Numbered from the stretch's first letter, positions 1 to 8,543 are shown. The stretch is DNA of 64,000 nucleotides from JACPPO01 sp965262505 (GCA_965262505.1 CBDHFM010000030.1:868001-932000); one strand, 5' to 3'. A program made the numbers and translations. Notes: generated from the letters alone by a model not told the origin.

Positions 1-153
1 CTCTCCCACGATCGCGAGCGTCTTGCCCGGGCGGACGCTGAAGCTGGCGCCGCGAACGGCTTTGACGATGCCTCCGTGCGTGTCGAACTCGACACGGAGG
101 TCGGTGACGTCGAGCACCGCGGAGTCTCCGGCGCCGTTCCCTGTCGCCGTCAT
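1..153 (-). CDS. OppD/DppD-type ABC transporter ATPase, N-terminal part only
   Basis: Only the first 51 codons lie in the window. The reading from the ATG at 153 gives LDVTDLRVEFDTHGGIVKAV followed by a Walker-A approach (RPGKTLAIVGE), the start typical of peptide-importer ATPases that power uptake from the cytoplasmic face. The ATG overlaps the stop of the upstream permease gene by 4 nt (ATGA), so it belongs to the operon running from about 4.2 kb down to the window edge. The Walker B and C-terminal parts are outside the window, so the OppD versus OppF assignment rests on order only. Confidence 0.85.
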   Translation of the reverse strand, partial: MTATGNGAGDSAVLDVTDLRVEFDTHGGIVKAVRGASFSVRPGKTLAIVGE

Positions 154-1541
154 TCGCGGCCTCGCATGCGAACGTCGAGCGCGTCGCGCAGCCCGTCACC
201 GAGCATGTTGAACGCCAGCACCGTCACGCCGATGAACAGGGCTGGAAACAGGAGCTCGTGGGGGTGCGAGAGCATCGTCCGGATGCCTTCGTTTGCCATG
301 CTGCCCCACGACGGCGTCGGCGGCGCGACGCCCATGCCGATGAACGATAGAAACGCCTCGGTGAAGATGGCGCTCGGCACCGCAAAGGTGAGCGTCACCA
401 GGATCACCCCCATCGTCTGGGGCATCATGTGCCGGAAGACGAGATAGCCGCTCCGGGCGCCAAGCAGCTGCGACGCCGAGACGTAGCCCTCCTGCCGAAC
501 CTGCAGGATCTGCCCGCGCACGAGCCTCGCGGTCGCCGGCCATCCGAGCAGCACGAGGGCGACGAGCATCGGGAAGACGCCGCTCTCGCCTGGCCCGATG
601 CCGAAGGCGATCTTGAACAGGATCATGAACAGGAGAAACGGCAGCGCGATGACGAAGTCGGCAAAGCGCATGAGCAGCTGATCGACGCGTCCTCCCAGAA
701 ATCCGGCCGCGCTACCCCACACGACGCCGGCCAGGACGAATAAGAGCGGTGCGACGACGCCAATGAACAACGAGACGCGCGCGCCGTACAGCAGTCGCGC
801 CAACATGTCTCGACCGAGATAGTCGGTCCCGAGCGGGTGATACGGCAAGCCGATCCGGTCGCCGGGTTCGAGCGCGCTGCCATCCTGCACCCAGCCGCGC
901 AGCTCGGCCTCCTCGGCGCTGACCGTGCGAACCAGATCGGCGACGAGCGTCGCGTAGGCCTCCTGCTCGGCGCGGACCTCATCCATGACGACCACTGAAT
1001 ACCAGTATCGTCGCGGTTCAAGGTCAAGCCGGTCTTCGAAGTTGACCTGGTCAGCGCCGACCACATCACCGATGGGAAGTCCGAGCGCGCGATCCGGTGC
1101 GGGATCGTAGACGCTGCGGTACACGACGTAACCGGCCGCGCCGAGCACGGGCTCCCAGACGAGCCGCACGGCCTGCGTCGTCGCCGGCTCGGCCAAGCGC
1201 AATCCCGTCACGGCATCGCCCGGTCGAGTCGGTTCCGTGGTCGTGCCGCCCCACGCTGCGTACGGCTCGGTAATCAGTGCCGAGGGCGGCAATGAAGGAG
1301 CCTGACTGATCTGGTCGACGTCTTGCGCGGCCGGATCGACGGGCCACACCCAGGGTCCGGCGACGGCCAGTGCGCCAAGCGCGACGACAGTTCCGAGCGA
1401 CCCGAACGTACGCCGGCTCTGCTTCAACCGACGCCACGAGTCTTGCCAGTACGACAGCGACGGCCGTGAAATAGCCTGGCGTTGACGCTCGACGGCGACC
1501 GTCTCGAAATCGGCGCTGGAAAAGCCGGAAGCGGCACTCAT
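150..1541 (-). CDS. OppC-type peptide ABC permease with an FN3-like periplasmic insert
   Basis: 463 aa, much longer than the usual 280-300 aa of OppC/DppC permeases. After a cytoplasmic N-terminus and one TM segment (about residues 47-66) comes an insert of roughly 140 residues, then the normal permease body from HPLGTDYLGRD onward with five hydrophobic segments and the ATPase-contacting EAA region near residues 345-370. The insert reads as a fibronectin-type-III-like fold (VRLVWEPVLGAAGYVVYRS, then RRYWYSVVVMDE) and would lie outside the membrane. It forms the inner-membrane channel with the OppB-type partner upstream (10-nt gap). The stop overlaps the ATPase start. The FN3 reading is by motif only. 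Confidence 0.88.
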   Translation of the reverse strand: MSAASGFSSADFETVAVERQRQAISRPSLSYWQDSWRRLKQSRRTFGSLGTVVALGALAVAGPWVWPVDPAAQDVDQISQAPSLPPSALITEPYAAWGGTTTEPTRPGDAVTGLRLAEPATTQAVRLVWEPVLGAAGYVVYRSVYDPAPDRALGLPIGDVVGADQVNFEDRLDLEPRRYWYSVVVMDEVRAEQEAYATLVADLVRTVSAEEAELRGWVQDGSALEPGDRIGLPYHPLGTDYLGRDMLARLLYGARVSLFIGVVAPLLFVLAGVVWGSAAGFLGGRVDQLLMRFADFVIALPFLLFMILFKIAFGIGPGESGVFPMLVALVLLGWPATARLVRGQILQVRQEGYVSASQLLGARSGYLVFRHMMPQTMGVILVTLTFAVPSAIFTEAFLSFIGMGVAPPTPSWGSMANEGIRTMLSHPHELLFPALFIGVTVLAFNMLGDGLRDALDVRMRGRE

Positions 1542-1551
1542 CGCCGGCCTC

Positions 1552-2484
1552 TCATTCGAGCCTCACGCGTGGATCGATCAACCCGTACAGCAGATCGACC
1601 ACGATAACCATGGAGACGAGAAAGGCTCCGTAGAAGACCGTCGTGCCCATGATGACGGTGTAGTCGAGCTGCTGGACCGCCTCGACGAAATAGCGGCCCA
1701 ACCCCGGTATCGCAAACACGAGCTCGACCACGAAGCCGCCAGTCGTGATCGCCGCAATCGCCGGCCCGAGCACCGTGACGACCGGCAGGATCGCGTTACG
1801 CAACTGGTGCTTCAGAAAGATCCGCGCCGGCGGCAGGCCCTTGGCACGCGCCGTTCTAATGAAATCCGAGCTGGTGATCTCGAGCATCGACGAGCGCATG
1901 AGCCTCGTGAGATAGGCCATGGTGCCGAGCCCAAGAACCATGGACGGGACGATCATGTGACGCAGCGTGCCCCAGCCGGCCACCGGCAACAGCGGGAAGC
2001 CCAGGTAGGCGTTGATATCGACGAGCGTGAGCTGGCTCACGGCGGCCACGACGAAGCTCGGCACCGAGATGCCGAGGATGACGAGGAACATGATGACGAG
2101 GTCGGGCAGGCGGCTTCGGTAGAGGGCCGTCAACGCCCCCAGCAGGATGCCGCCGAGCGCGGCGAACATCACGGCGAGAATTCCGAGCGTGGCGGAGACG
2201 GGGAAATTCTCCCTGATGATGTCGTTGACTCGGCGGTTCTCCTGCGTGAACGAAATACCGAAATCGCCGCGCAGGATTCCCCCCATGAAGACGAGATATT
2301 GCTCGGAGAGCGGCCGGTCGAGCCCGTAGCGCTGCTCCAGGTTGCGCCGGATCGTTTCGTTGGTCGCGCGCTGATTCGCGAGCGGGTCGCCAGGCACCGC
2401 GTGCATCGCGACGAACGTGGCGGTCGCGATGAACCAGACGGTGACAATCCCCTGAAGGAGGCGCTTGAGGGTGTAGGTCAGCAC
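1552..2484 (-). CDS. OppB-type peptide ABC transporter permease
   Basis: 310 aa, standard length for OppB/DppB permeases. It starts with the family-typical N-terminus LTYTLKRLLQGIVTVWFI, then the AVPGDPL motif, a periplasmic loop and five further TM segments. The EAA loop that docks on the ATPase is seen as RTARAKGLPPARIFLKHQL (about residues 207-225). It pairs with the OppC-type protein to import oligopeptides or similar substrates. The gene sits 12 nt downstream of the binding-protein gene and 10 nt upstream of oppC, a tight operon. Substrate range cannot be read from the sequence. Confidence 0.92.
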   Translation of the reverse strand: MLTYTLKRLLQGIVTVWFIATATFVAMHAVPGDPLANQRATNETIRRNLEQRYGLDRPLSEQYLVFMGGILRGDFGISFTQENRRVNDIIRENFPVSATLGILAVMFAALGGILLGALTALYRSRLPDLVIMFLVILGISVPSFVVAAVSQLTLVDINAYLGFPLLPVAGWGTLRHMIVPSMVLGLGTMAYLTRLMRSSMLEITSSDFIRTARAKGLPPARIFLKHQLRNAILPVVTVLGPAIAAITTGGFVVELVFAIPGLGRYFVEAVQQLDYTVIMGTTVFYGAFLVSMVIVVDLLYGLIDPRVRLE

Positions 2485-2496
2485 GACGACGGATCG

Positions 2497-4197
2497 CTAG
2501 GGGTTCTCGACGAGGTACGCCTGAGTGTAGTCCGGAGTCGTGCCGACGGCTCTACGCACGACTCCTTCGAGCTGCGGAAGCTGCACATATACAAGGCCCC
2601 GCTCGTAGTTTGGCAGGTGCACGGCGTCCTCGATGAGGATGCGCTGGATCTCGCCGAACGCGTCCATGCGGGTCCGCGGATCGACCGAGCCCTGAGCAAT
2701 GCGCACCTGCTCGTCGAGTGCTGGGTTGTTGTACTTGCCACGATTGTTCCCGTTCCAGGAGGCGTACAGGTCGCCGAAGGTGAGCGGGTCGGCGAAGTCC
2801 GGGCCCCAGCCGGCGGCCACTATGTCGAAGTCGCCGGATGTCATCTTGTCGAGGCGTTGCTTGAAGATCTGCTTGTCGATTCTGACGTCGATGCCAAGCG
2901 TCCGCGCAAACAGGTTCTGGAAGTACTCGGCCTGAATGTTCGCGATCGGCGCATCCCCGGTCAGGAGGACGAGCGGCGGGAGCTCGGCTAGACCGAGTTC
3001 GAGCTTCGCGAGTTCCAGATGCTGTCTGGCAGCCGCTAAATCGAGGGTGATCACAGGCGGCGGATACTCCTGCCGAAACGGTCCTTCCACGCCGGTCAGC
3101 CAGGCAGGAAACAGGGACACGGCTGGCTGATAGCCGGGCAGCGCGATCACCTTGTTGACGAGTTCTCCCGGGTCGTTGACGTACTGGAGCGCTTTGCGCA
3201 GATGAAGGTTGCTCGTGAGCCGTTCGGGGCGAAAGTTGAAGTCGAGGTAGAACACCGAGCCGTCGCTATAGCGCCCAAGGTTCCAGCGCAGCTTCATCGC
3301 CTCGTCGAGCTGTTCGGCTCCGAGCGTGGTCGTGACGATGGAGCCGTCCTTGAACAGGTTCACGGCCGTACTCGTGTCGGACGTCACGTACGGCATGTCG
3401 ATGACGTTGAGCTGTACCGTCTCGCGATTCCAGTAGTAAGGGTTCTTCTCCAGCCGCACGTGGGCCCCGTGCACCCACCGGGTCATCATGAAGGGCCCGT
3501 TGTAGACAAGGTCCTCGGCGTCGGCGCCGTAACGGCCGTCGCGGCTCACGTAGAAATCCTCGTTGACGGGAAAGTAGGTTGCGAACGCGACGAGCTTGTC
3601 GAAGAATGCGACCGGGCGCTCGAATTCCACCTCCAGGATCCGGTCGCTCACCGCCCTGACGCCGAGCGCCTCGAGCGGCATCTTGCCCGCATTGATTGCC
3701 TCGGCATTCTTCACCGAGTAGAGGATGAAGGCGTACTCGGAGGCGTTGGCAGGGTCCACGGCGTTGCGCCAGGCGAAGACGAAATCGTGCGCCGTGACCG
3801 GCCGCCCGTCGCTCCACCGCGCATCGTCGCGCAGCCAGAAGGTCGCACCATCCGGCCGAACATCCCATCGCTCGGCAACCCCTGGCACGAGCCTGTTGCT
3901 GGCGTCGTAGCGCAGGAGCCCCTCCATGACGTGTCCGAGGACGAAGATGCTGACTTGATCGGTCGCACGCGTCGAATCGAGCTGCGGGGGTTCCTGCGTC
4001 AACACGCTGGTAATGGTCTTGGTGTCGAGATCGATCGCTCGACCCACGAGCGCGGCGCCGCCGGTGACCGACGACGCCCAAGCCAGCGCCGCCATGAGCG
4101 CGATGAAGCCCGCCGTGCCCACGGCTCCGAGCCAGAGCAGCTGTCGTACCGCAACACGACTCATCGGATCGCGAGGCCCCCGTGGTCGTTCGTCCAT
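2497..4197 (-). CDS. Periplasmic oligopeptide-binding protein (SBP family 5)
   Basis: 566 aa family-5 extracellular solute-binding protein. After an N-terminal membrane anchor or uncleaved signal (hydrophobic residues about 18-43) come family features: DLDTKTITSVLTQEPPQLDS at the start of the mature part, VAERWDVRPDGATFWLRDDA and W-S-D-G-RPVTAHDFVFAWRN in the first lobe. It captures the substrate for the permeases encoded just downstream. The start at 4197 is favoured by GAGGGG 8 nt upstream; an ATG 11 codons later is an alternative. It is the first gene of the importer operon, so the operon promoter should lie in 4198-4390. Confidence 0.92.
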   Translation of the reverse strand: MDERPRGPRDPMSRVAVRQLLWLGAVGTAGFIALMAALAWASSVTGGAALVGRAIDLDTKTITSVLTQEPPQLDSTRATDQVSIFVLGHVMEGLLRYDASNRLVPGVAERWDVRPDGATFWLRDDARWSDGRPVTAHDFVFAWRNAVDPANASEYAFILYSVKNAEAINAGKMPLEALGVRAVSDRILEVEFERPVAFFDKLVAFATYFPVNEDFYVSRDGRYGADAEDLVYNGPFMMTRWVHGAHVRLEKNPYYWNRETVQLNVIDMPYVTSDTSTAVNLFKDGSIVTTTLGAEQLDEAMKLRWNLGRYSDGSVFYLDFNFRPERLTSNLHLRKALQYVNDPGELVNKVIALPGYQPAVSLFPAWLTGVEGPFRQEYPPPVITLDLAAARQHLELAKLELGLAELPPLVLLTGDAPIANIQAEYFQNLFARTLGIDVRIDKQIFKQRLDKMTSGDFDIVAAGWGPDFADPLTFGDLYASWNGNNRGKYNNPALDEQVRIAQGSVDPRTRMDAFGEIQRILIEDAVHLPNYERGLVYVQLPQLEGVVRRAVGTTPDYTQAYLVENP

Positions 4198-4392
4198 GAC
4201 TTGCCCCTCATCCAGAGATCACGTCTCGCGCGTCCCGCGAGATCGCCTGCTTCGAAGTCGTCCAGAGCGGCGACCACCCCCCTCAATCGTAGCCCGTACG
4301 AGATGACTTAGGGAAACGGCCGTATCGCGCCATGCTAAGTGTTACCGGGCGTCCTATCGTCGCGCCACAACTCGGGTTACCCATCAGGGAGG

Positions 4393-4513
4393 ATGGCGAT
4401 GGGGAGAATCCGAGTGGGACCACAAGCAATTCGCGAGTATCTGGGACGGATGCGGGAACGCTACGGGCACGCGGCGCGGCCGACGAAGGGCCAGCTGTTG
4501 GATGAGGTGTGTG
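4393..4513 (+). pseudogene. N-terminal stub of an integrase-type transposase
   Basis: About 40 codons from the ATG at 4393 (an ATG at 4399 has better spacing to GGGAGG) read as GPQAIREYLGRMRERYGHAA followed by KGQLLDEVC. This is the N-terminal helix-turn-helix region seen in IS481/ISNCY-like integrase transposases, comparable to the fuller protein split at 27.2-29.7 kb. The frame is cut at 4514 by the inverted repeat of an IS6 element, and the rest is absent on the far side. A dead fragment. Confidence 0.55.
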
Positions 4514-5306
4514 GGCATTGTCAACTTGTTGAGGGCAGCGCGCTCTTGCCCCGTGAAATCGACGCCCCCGATTGTTCTCAGCAGGCGCACGTCACCGCAT
4601 CCCATTCAACGAACGCGCGGGTGCGGAGCAGACGGTGGTGAGCCGACCGCAGGAGGTGTCGCCCGACTCGGAAGAGATTCTGCACGATACCGTGAACCGA
4701 CGCGAACCGCTGGAGCTGAGCGGCCGACTTGAAACGCCGCATCTGGCGCTCACGCTGTCGGGTCGGTTGATGGGAGGCCTCCGCGCGGTTGTTCGCGTAC
4801 TGATCGGTGCAGTGGAGCACCGACGGCATCACCGCGCGACAGGCGGCCGAGTAACTGCGCAGCTTGTCGGTGATCAGGCGTCGCGGCACGTGCCGCTGGT
4901 TCTTCAGCAACTTGCGAAAGAATCGCACCGCGGCGTGCCGATTTCGTCGCGGTTGCACGAGGATGTCGAGGACGTCACCGTCCTCATCCACGGCGCGCCA
5001 CAAGTATTGCTGGCGACCCTGGATCGTGACGAACACCTCGTCGAGATGCCAGGTGTCTCCGAGCCGGCCACGTCGGCGCCGTAATCGGCCCGCATACTCA
5101 GGACCGAACCGCCGACACCACTTCCGGATGGCCTCATAGGTGACGTCGACACCCCGGCGGGCCAGCAAGTCCTCCACGTCTCGGAAGCTGAGCGCGAAGC
5201 GATGATAGAGCCACACCGCGTGGCTGATGATGTCGGGTGGAAACCGGTATCCGCGGTAGCTGGGCATGCGGTAACTCTGCCAGCAGGAGGCCAAGTTGAC
5301 AATGCC
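4514..5306. mobile_element. IS6-family insertion sequence, copy A (793 bp)
   Basis: Bounded by matched terminal inverted repeats: GGCATTGTCAACTTG at 4514-4528 and CAAGTTGACAATGCC at 5292-5306. One transposase gene fills the interior. The flanking 8 bp differ (GGTGTGTG versus TCCGGAGC), so no target duplication is visible, which is common for IS6 elements that formed cointegrates and then recombined. A second, nearly identical copy lies at 19340-20130. Confidence 0.9.
4578..5294 (-). CDS. IS6-family DDE transposase
   Basis: 238 aa, normal size for the IS6/IS26 group. It begins with the family N-terminus SYRGYRFPPDIISHAVWLYHR and a helix-turn-helix region, followed by DDE catalytic residues visible as D in TWHLDEVF, D in LITDKLRSY and E in NNRAEASHQPTRQRER. 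It catalyses replicative transposition of the element. The protein is about 97 percent identical by eye to the copy at 19402-20118, so both moved recently or have undergone conversion. The frame looks intact. Confidence 0.93.
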   Translation of the reverse strand: MASCWQSYRMPSYRGYRFPPDIISHAVWLYHRFALSFRDVEDLLARRGVDVTYEAIRKWCRRFGPEYAGRLRRRRGRLGDTWHLDEVFVTIQGRQQYLWRAVDEDGDVLDILVQPRRNRHAAVRFFRKLLKNQRHVPRRLITDKLRSYSAACRAVMPSVLHCTDQYANNRAEASHQPTRQRERQMRRFKSAAQLQRFASVHGIVQNLFRVGRHLLRSAHHRLLRTRAFVEWDAVTCAC

Positions 5307-5321
5307 TCCGGAGCGACTGGG

Positions 5322-5440
5322 GGTATTGTCAAGTTGAGGCTGACGGCCGCTTTTGGTGCCCAGTATGGCGGGTTCGCGATGGACTGGAGCCCAGTATCTT
5401 GGGGATCACTCGACGAGCTTTTCGTCAACTTGACAATGCC
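5322..5440. mobile_element. 119-bp miniature element with IS6-like termini, copy 1
   Basis: The segment starts GGTATTGTCAAGTTG and ends CAACTTGACAATGCC, i.e. IS6-type inverted repeats, with no room for a transposase. Its reverse complement recurs at 11234-11346 plus 12717-12722, where an IS110 element has jumped into its right repeat; the reconstructed length there is also 119 bp. A diverged partial copy is at 20886-20932. Probably a non-autonomous IS6-mobilised MITE. It lies 15 bp from IS6 copy A. Confidence 0.7.
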
Positions 5441-5522
5441 GTGGCGATGGATAGGAAAACTCACATCACCCGAGACACGTTCTATCGGATTCTTCAAAGA
5501 ACGTTGGCGGTACCGGAAGCTG

Positions 5523-6650
5523 TCAATGACATTGAGACACCAAGGGCGCAGTAATGAGAGTCGCGTTGCGGTCGACGATCATGACGGCGACATGGTCGTC
5601 GGCGTCGCGACTCTGGTCGACCCGGAGGTCGTCCATGATGACGATCGTTGTTCCTGGGGCATCCTGCGCGGCCGTGTTCTTCGCGGGTGGGTTGATCCAC
5701 ACCGCGCGAGGTAAATCGGCCGGTTGTGATCGGCCCTTGACGAAGCGCTCGGGATGCGCCGCGTATGCGGCGGCGAGCACCTGCTGGCGCGGCGCGCGGA
5801 CCGTGGGGGCCTGGCCGAAATGCACGACGGCGGGCGTGAGGAACCCCAGGCCGCTGTGGCGGTGTTCCTGGTTGTACCAGGGAAAGAAGACCTGCCCAAA
5901 CGCCCGTCCGTCCTCGAGCGACCCGAAGCGCTCTGGACACTGCGGACAGTACTTGAGCGTCGTACACTGCGCTTCCGAGAACGGATTGTCGTTCGACACG
6001 TGCGGGCGGCTGTGGGTCTTGGTCACGCCGAGGTCGGCCAGCAACAGCGCCACCGGTTTGCTCTTCATGGACGACCCGCGGTCCGCATGGAGCGTGAGTT
6101 GGCCCGGCTGAATGCCGTGCTTCGCGCAGGTCTCGCCGATGAGGTGCTCGGCCAGGGCCGCGCTCTCGTGTGGGGCGAGCATCCAGCCGACCACGTACCG
6201 GCTGAAGATGTCGAGGATGACGTAGAGATAGAAGTACGTCCACTTCGACGGACCCAAGAGCTTCGTGATGTCCCAGCTCCAGACGTCGTTCGGACGCGTG
6301 GCCAGTACCTCGGGCGCGGCGTAGGGCGGGCGCCGCACCTGATCGCGCCGCTCCTTGACTTCGTGCGCGGCGTCGAGGACGCGATACATCGTGCGCGGCG
6401 AACAGAGGTAGGTCCCCTCATCGAGCAGGGTGGCGTGGATCTGCGCCGGCGCCTGATCGATGAAGCGCGTGTGGAGCACATCCAAGATGCCCTGACGCTC
6501 GATCGGATCCAACGCGCGCGGCGGCGCCGGACGAGGGCGCGCGACCGCGACCGGTCGACGCCCCCGATACAGCGAGGCCCGGGGCAGGCCCAACACGCGA
6601 CACGCGGACGCCGCCCCCAACGTCGGCGTCGCGTCGTCCACCGCGACCAT
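5523..6650 (-). CDS. IS3-family transposase OrfB (element A)
   Basis: 375 aa from the ATG at 6650, which overlaps the orfA stop (ATGA). Integrase-core DDE residues are visible: D in VWSWDITKLLG, D in LTLHADRGSSM and E in NPFSEAQCTTLKY. A run of eight A on the coding strand (6707-6714) permits a -1 shift from orfA, and the upstream -1 frame is open, so an OrfAB fusion is likely the active transposase, as known for IS3. The last few codons run past the apparent IS end at 5533, and a stop is met at 5523. Confidence 0.88.
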   Translation of the reverse strand: MVAVDDATPTLGAASACRVLGLPRASLYRGRRPVAVARPRPAPPRALDPIERQGILDVLHTRFIDQAPAQIHATLLDEGTYLCSPRTMYRVLDAAHEVKERRDQVRRPPYAAPEVLATRPNDVWSWDITKLLGPSKWTYFYLYVILDIFSRYVVGWMLAPHESAALAEHLIGETCAKHGIQPGQLTLHADRGSSMKSKPVALLLADLGVTKTHSRPHVSNDNPFSEAQCTTLKYCPQCPERFGSLEDGRAFGQVFFPWYNQEHRHSGLGFLTPAVVHFGQAPTVRAPRQQVLAAAYAAHPERFVKGRSQPADLPRAVWINPPAKNTAAQDAPGTTIVIMDDLRVDQSRDADDHVAVMIVDRNATLITAPLVSQCH

Positions 6651-7147
6651 CAATCGTCCTCGTCGCTCACGAACGGTTTCAGGGGGATCTGTAGGAGTTC
6701 GGAAACTTTTTTTTGAAAGGCGAGCAGGGCTTCCGCCTTCTGGAGCCGCGACGTCAAGCGGCGATTCTCCTGTTCGAGCTTCTTCCGCTGCGGATCGACG
6801 GCCGTCATCTTCCGGCCGCGTTTCTTCGGCGTCAACCCGGCCTCGCGCTGCTGGCGCCACGTGACGACGTGTGAGGAATACAGCCCCTCCTTTCGCAGGA
6901 GTGCCCCGAGTTCGCCGTACCGTGTACAGGCGTCCGCCCGCCGGAGGATCGCCAGCTTGTAGGCGGTCGTAAAGCGCCGTCGCGCATGGCGCGCCGGGAC
7001 CTCGGAATCCGGCGGGACGGGCACCGCGTCGGGCTCGATTATGGGAGACCCTCCACTACGGGGCGCCTCGCTTCGCTCGTCGCCCCTCCGCTCCGGCCCT
7101 CCCATAATCGATTGGTCTACCAGCATCGATCGGATCTTGGTCATCAA
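6650..7147 (-). CDS. IS3-family transposase OrfA (element A) with an atypical N-terminal extension
   Basis: 165 aa. Residues about 55-135 carry the helix-turn-helix (RRRFTTAYKLAILRRADA) and a coiled-coil region (QENRRLTSRLQKAEALLAFQ) expected of IS3 OrfA. The first 45 residues are unusual: they are encoded by a palindrome whose 12-bp arms (7035-7046 and 7101-7112) spell TCGATTATGGGA and its complement. The start could be an internal codon downstream of this hairpin. The A8 slippery run near the 3' end supports frameshifting to OrfB. Confidence 0.8.
   Translation of the reverse strand: MMTKIRSMLVDQSIMGGPERRGDERSEAPRSGGSPIIEPDAVPVPPDSEVPARHARRRFTTAYKLAILRRADACTRYGELGALLRKEGLYSSHVVTWRQQREAGLTPKKRGRKMTAVDPQRKKLEQENRRLTSRLQKAEALLAFQKKVSELLQIPLKPFVSDEDD
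7035..7112. repeat. 78-bp palindrome inside IS3-A orfA
   Basis: Perfect 12-nt arms TCGATTATGGGA / TCCCATAATCGA enclose a GC-rich inner hairpin (GGGGCG...CGCCCC). The inner part contains CCCCGTAGTG on the minus strand, the same 10-mer found in several intergenic spots of the window. Either an in-frame palindromic insertion or a translational control hairpin of the IS. Confidence 0.6.
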
Positions 7148-7201
7148 CGTCCTGACACCTCCCCGCCCTCAACACTAATTTCCAGGGGGTAAAGTGTCTC
7201 A

Positions 7202-7783
7202 GCTATCTTGGCAGGGAGGGTACCAGGAAGCATTCCCTTAAGCACGCTTCCGTGGACGCCGCACATTCACTTGGCCATTTTTGTTCACCGCGTAAAGGAT
7301 CTTCCCGCTGGCTTGTACCTCTTCGTGCGCGACGCGTCACAGACACGCGCTCTTCTGGCAGCGTTCACCAAGGTGGATCAATGGCAGCGACCCGCCGAAT
7401 GTCCGCCGCAGCTGGAGCTGTACTGCCTCATCGAAGCTGAGGCCCAGCAATCCGCCCGGCAGGTCTCGTGTCACCAGGACATCGCAAGCGATGGGTGCTT
7501 CAGTCTTGGGATGATCGCGGAGTACGAGACACCCATTGAACGGAATGGTCCGTGGTTCTATCCACGTCTGTTCTGGGAGGCCGGGATGATTGGCCAGGTG
7601 CTCTATCTAGAAGCCGAAGCTGCCGGGATTCGGAGTACTGGTATCGGGTGTTACTTCGACGATCCCATGCATCGTGTTCTTGGCCTCCAAGACCTCACCT
7701 ACCAAGACCTCTACCATTTCACGGTGGGTGGGCCCATCGAGGACACCCGGCTCACCACTCTCCCCGCCCATGCGAATGAGTAA
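7202..7783 (+). pseudogene. SagB/ThcOx-type nitroreductase-like oxidoreductase, C-terminal half
   Basis: The open frame (about 190 codons) reads straight from the IS3 end. It shows the C-terminal half of the SagB family: LPAGLYLFVRD, then RQVSCHQDIASDGCFSLGMI, GPWFYPRLFWEAGMIGQVLY, GIGCYFDDPMHRVLGL and YHFTVGGPIEDTRLTTLP. These FMN-dependent enzymes oxidise azolines in thiazole/oxazole-modified peptides or act in related unknown pathways. The N-terminal FMN-binding half is missing because the IS3 boundary is at 7201, and the first possible start codon (TTG 7208) is incidental. No cyclodehydratase or precursor gene is seen nearby. Confidence 0.75.
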
Positions 7784-7901
7784 CAGCGCCGGGTTGAGCT
7801 CAGCCATCGGATGAACGGTGTTCGCGCGGCAGCAGCCTACGTTCGTCGCCTCATGCTCTCCCGATACCACGGACTGGAGGGCAGCCAACATCAGACATCG
7901 G

Positions 7902-8495
7902 CTACTGCCCCTTTGTTACCGAGAATAGAACTACATCTTTTGCCAGTTCCGAATCGAACACTTCCACTTCCTGAGACGCCACGCCAAGAGCCCGTGTAAA
8001 CGCTCTCCGTCTATCGCCCCGCCAGTCCTTCTGACGGCGGGCACGCTGATAGCACGCGAGCACGTCACCTCGCTTCATGACATCAAACACCGAACGGACC
8101 TCGTCGGCGGTCACGTGCTCTGGCCCAGCCACGTTCGGTGCCACCCCGGTGTCTGGGTCGAGAAACACAACGAGCGAGTCTTCATTCAGCGATTCAATGC
8201 GGCGACGAACCTTCTCAAAGTAGGCGGAACGATCACAGAAGGGTGCCTTGAAGACCTCGATTCGGGTACCGGTACTCTTGCTTAGACGATGTGTGTTGTC
8301 GAGGTTGCGAAAGTGACGAAAGATCTCGCCAGGAATCTCGACCGATCCCTGCGATGAGTTCAGGAGAGGAAAGTCGTCGTTCGATCGGTATAACGCCACC
8401 TGAAGAATCGTGGAGATCCGGTCACGCCGCGCGATGTGTGTCAGGGCGCCCCACTTCACGAGGTCGCGATTGTCGCCGTACCATTGATCACGCAT
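7902..8495 (-). CDS. Conserved hypothetical protein (WYGDNRDLVKWG family)
   Basis: 197 aa, soluble, no signal peptide. It starts RDQWYGDNRDLVKWGALTHIA and has a central VVFLDPDTGVAPN motif followed by EHVTADEVRSVFDVMKRGDVLACYQ and an RRAFTRALG segment. I recognise the N-terminus and the FLDPDTG motif as belonging to a widespread uncharacterised family, often found in accessory DNA; no function is known to me. The acidic DPDTG could bind metal or nucleotide, which is inference. It stands alone between the SagB stub (convergent) and an IS110 relic. The frame is intact and composition is less GC-rich than the surrounding IS DNA. Confidence 0.72.
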   Translation of the reverse strand: MRDQWYGDNRDLVKWGALTHIARRDRISTILQVALYRSNDDFPLLNSSQGSVEIPGEIFRHFRNLDNTHRLSKSTGTRIEVFKAPFCDRSAYFEKVRRRIESLNEDSLVVFLDPDTGVAPNVAGPEHVTADEVRSVFDVMKRGDVLACYQRARRQKDWRGDRRRAFTRALGVASQEVEVFDSELAKDVVLFSVTKGQ

Positions 8496-8543
8496 TGAGG
8501 TCAGAGAATTCAGTCCAGTGACGCCTTCCCCAGCACGGCACTG

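Larger units (their letters stand above)
5533..7201. mobile_element. IS3-family element A
   Basis: Two overlapping reading frames of IS3 type lie between short inverted repeats: TGAGACAC at 5533-5540 and its complement GTGTCTCA at 7194-7201. No clear target duplication is seen. The right end abuts the 5'-truncated SagB-like gene, so insertion or later recombination removed that gene's N-terminal half. A long hairpin lies inside orfA (7035-7112). Confidence 0.75.

Noticed and set aside
1807..2991. Long plus-strand open frame opposite the permease and binding-protein genes
   Set aside because: Antisense shadow in high-GC DNA; rich in Arg/His/Glu, no domain, and fully covered by well-supported minus-strand genes.
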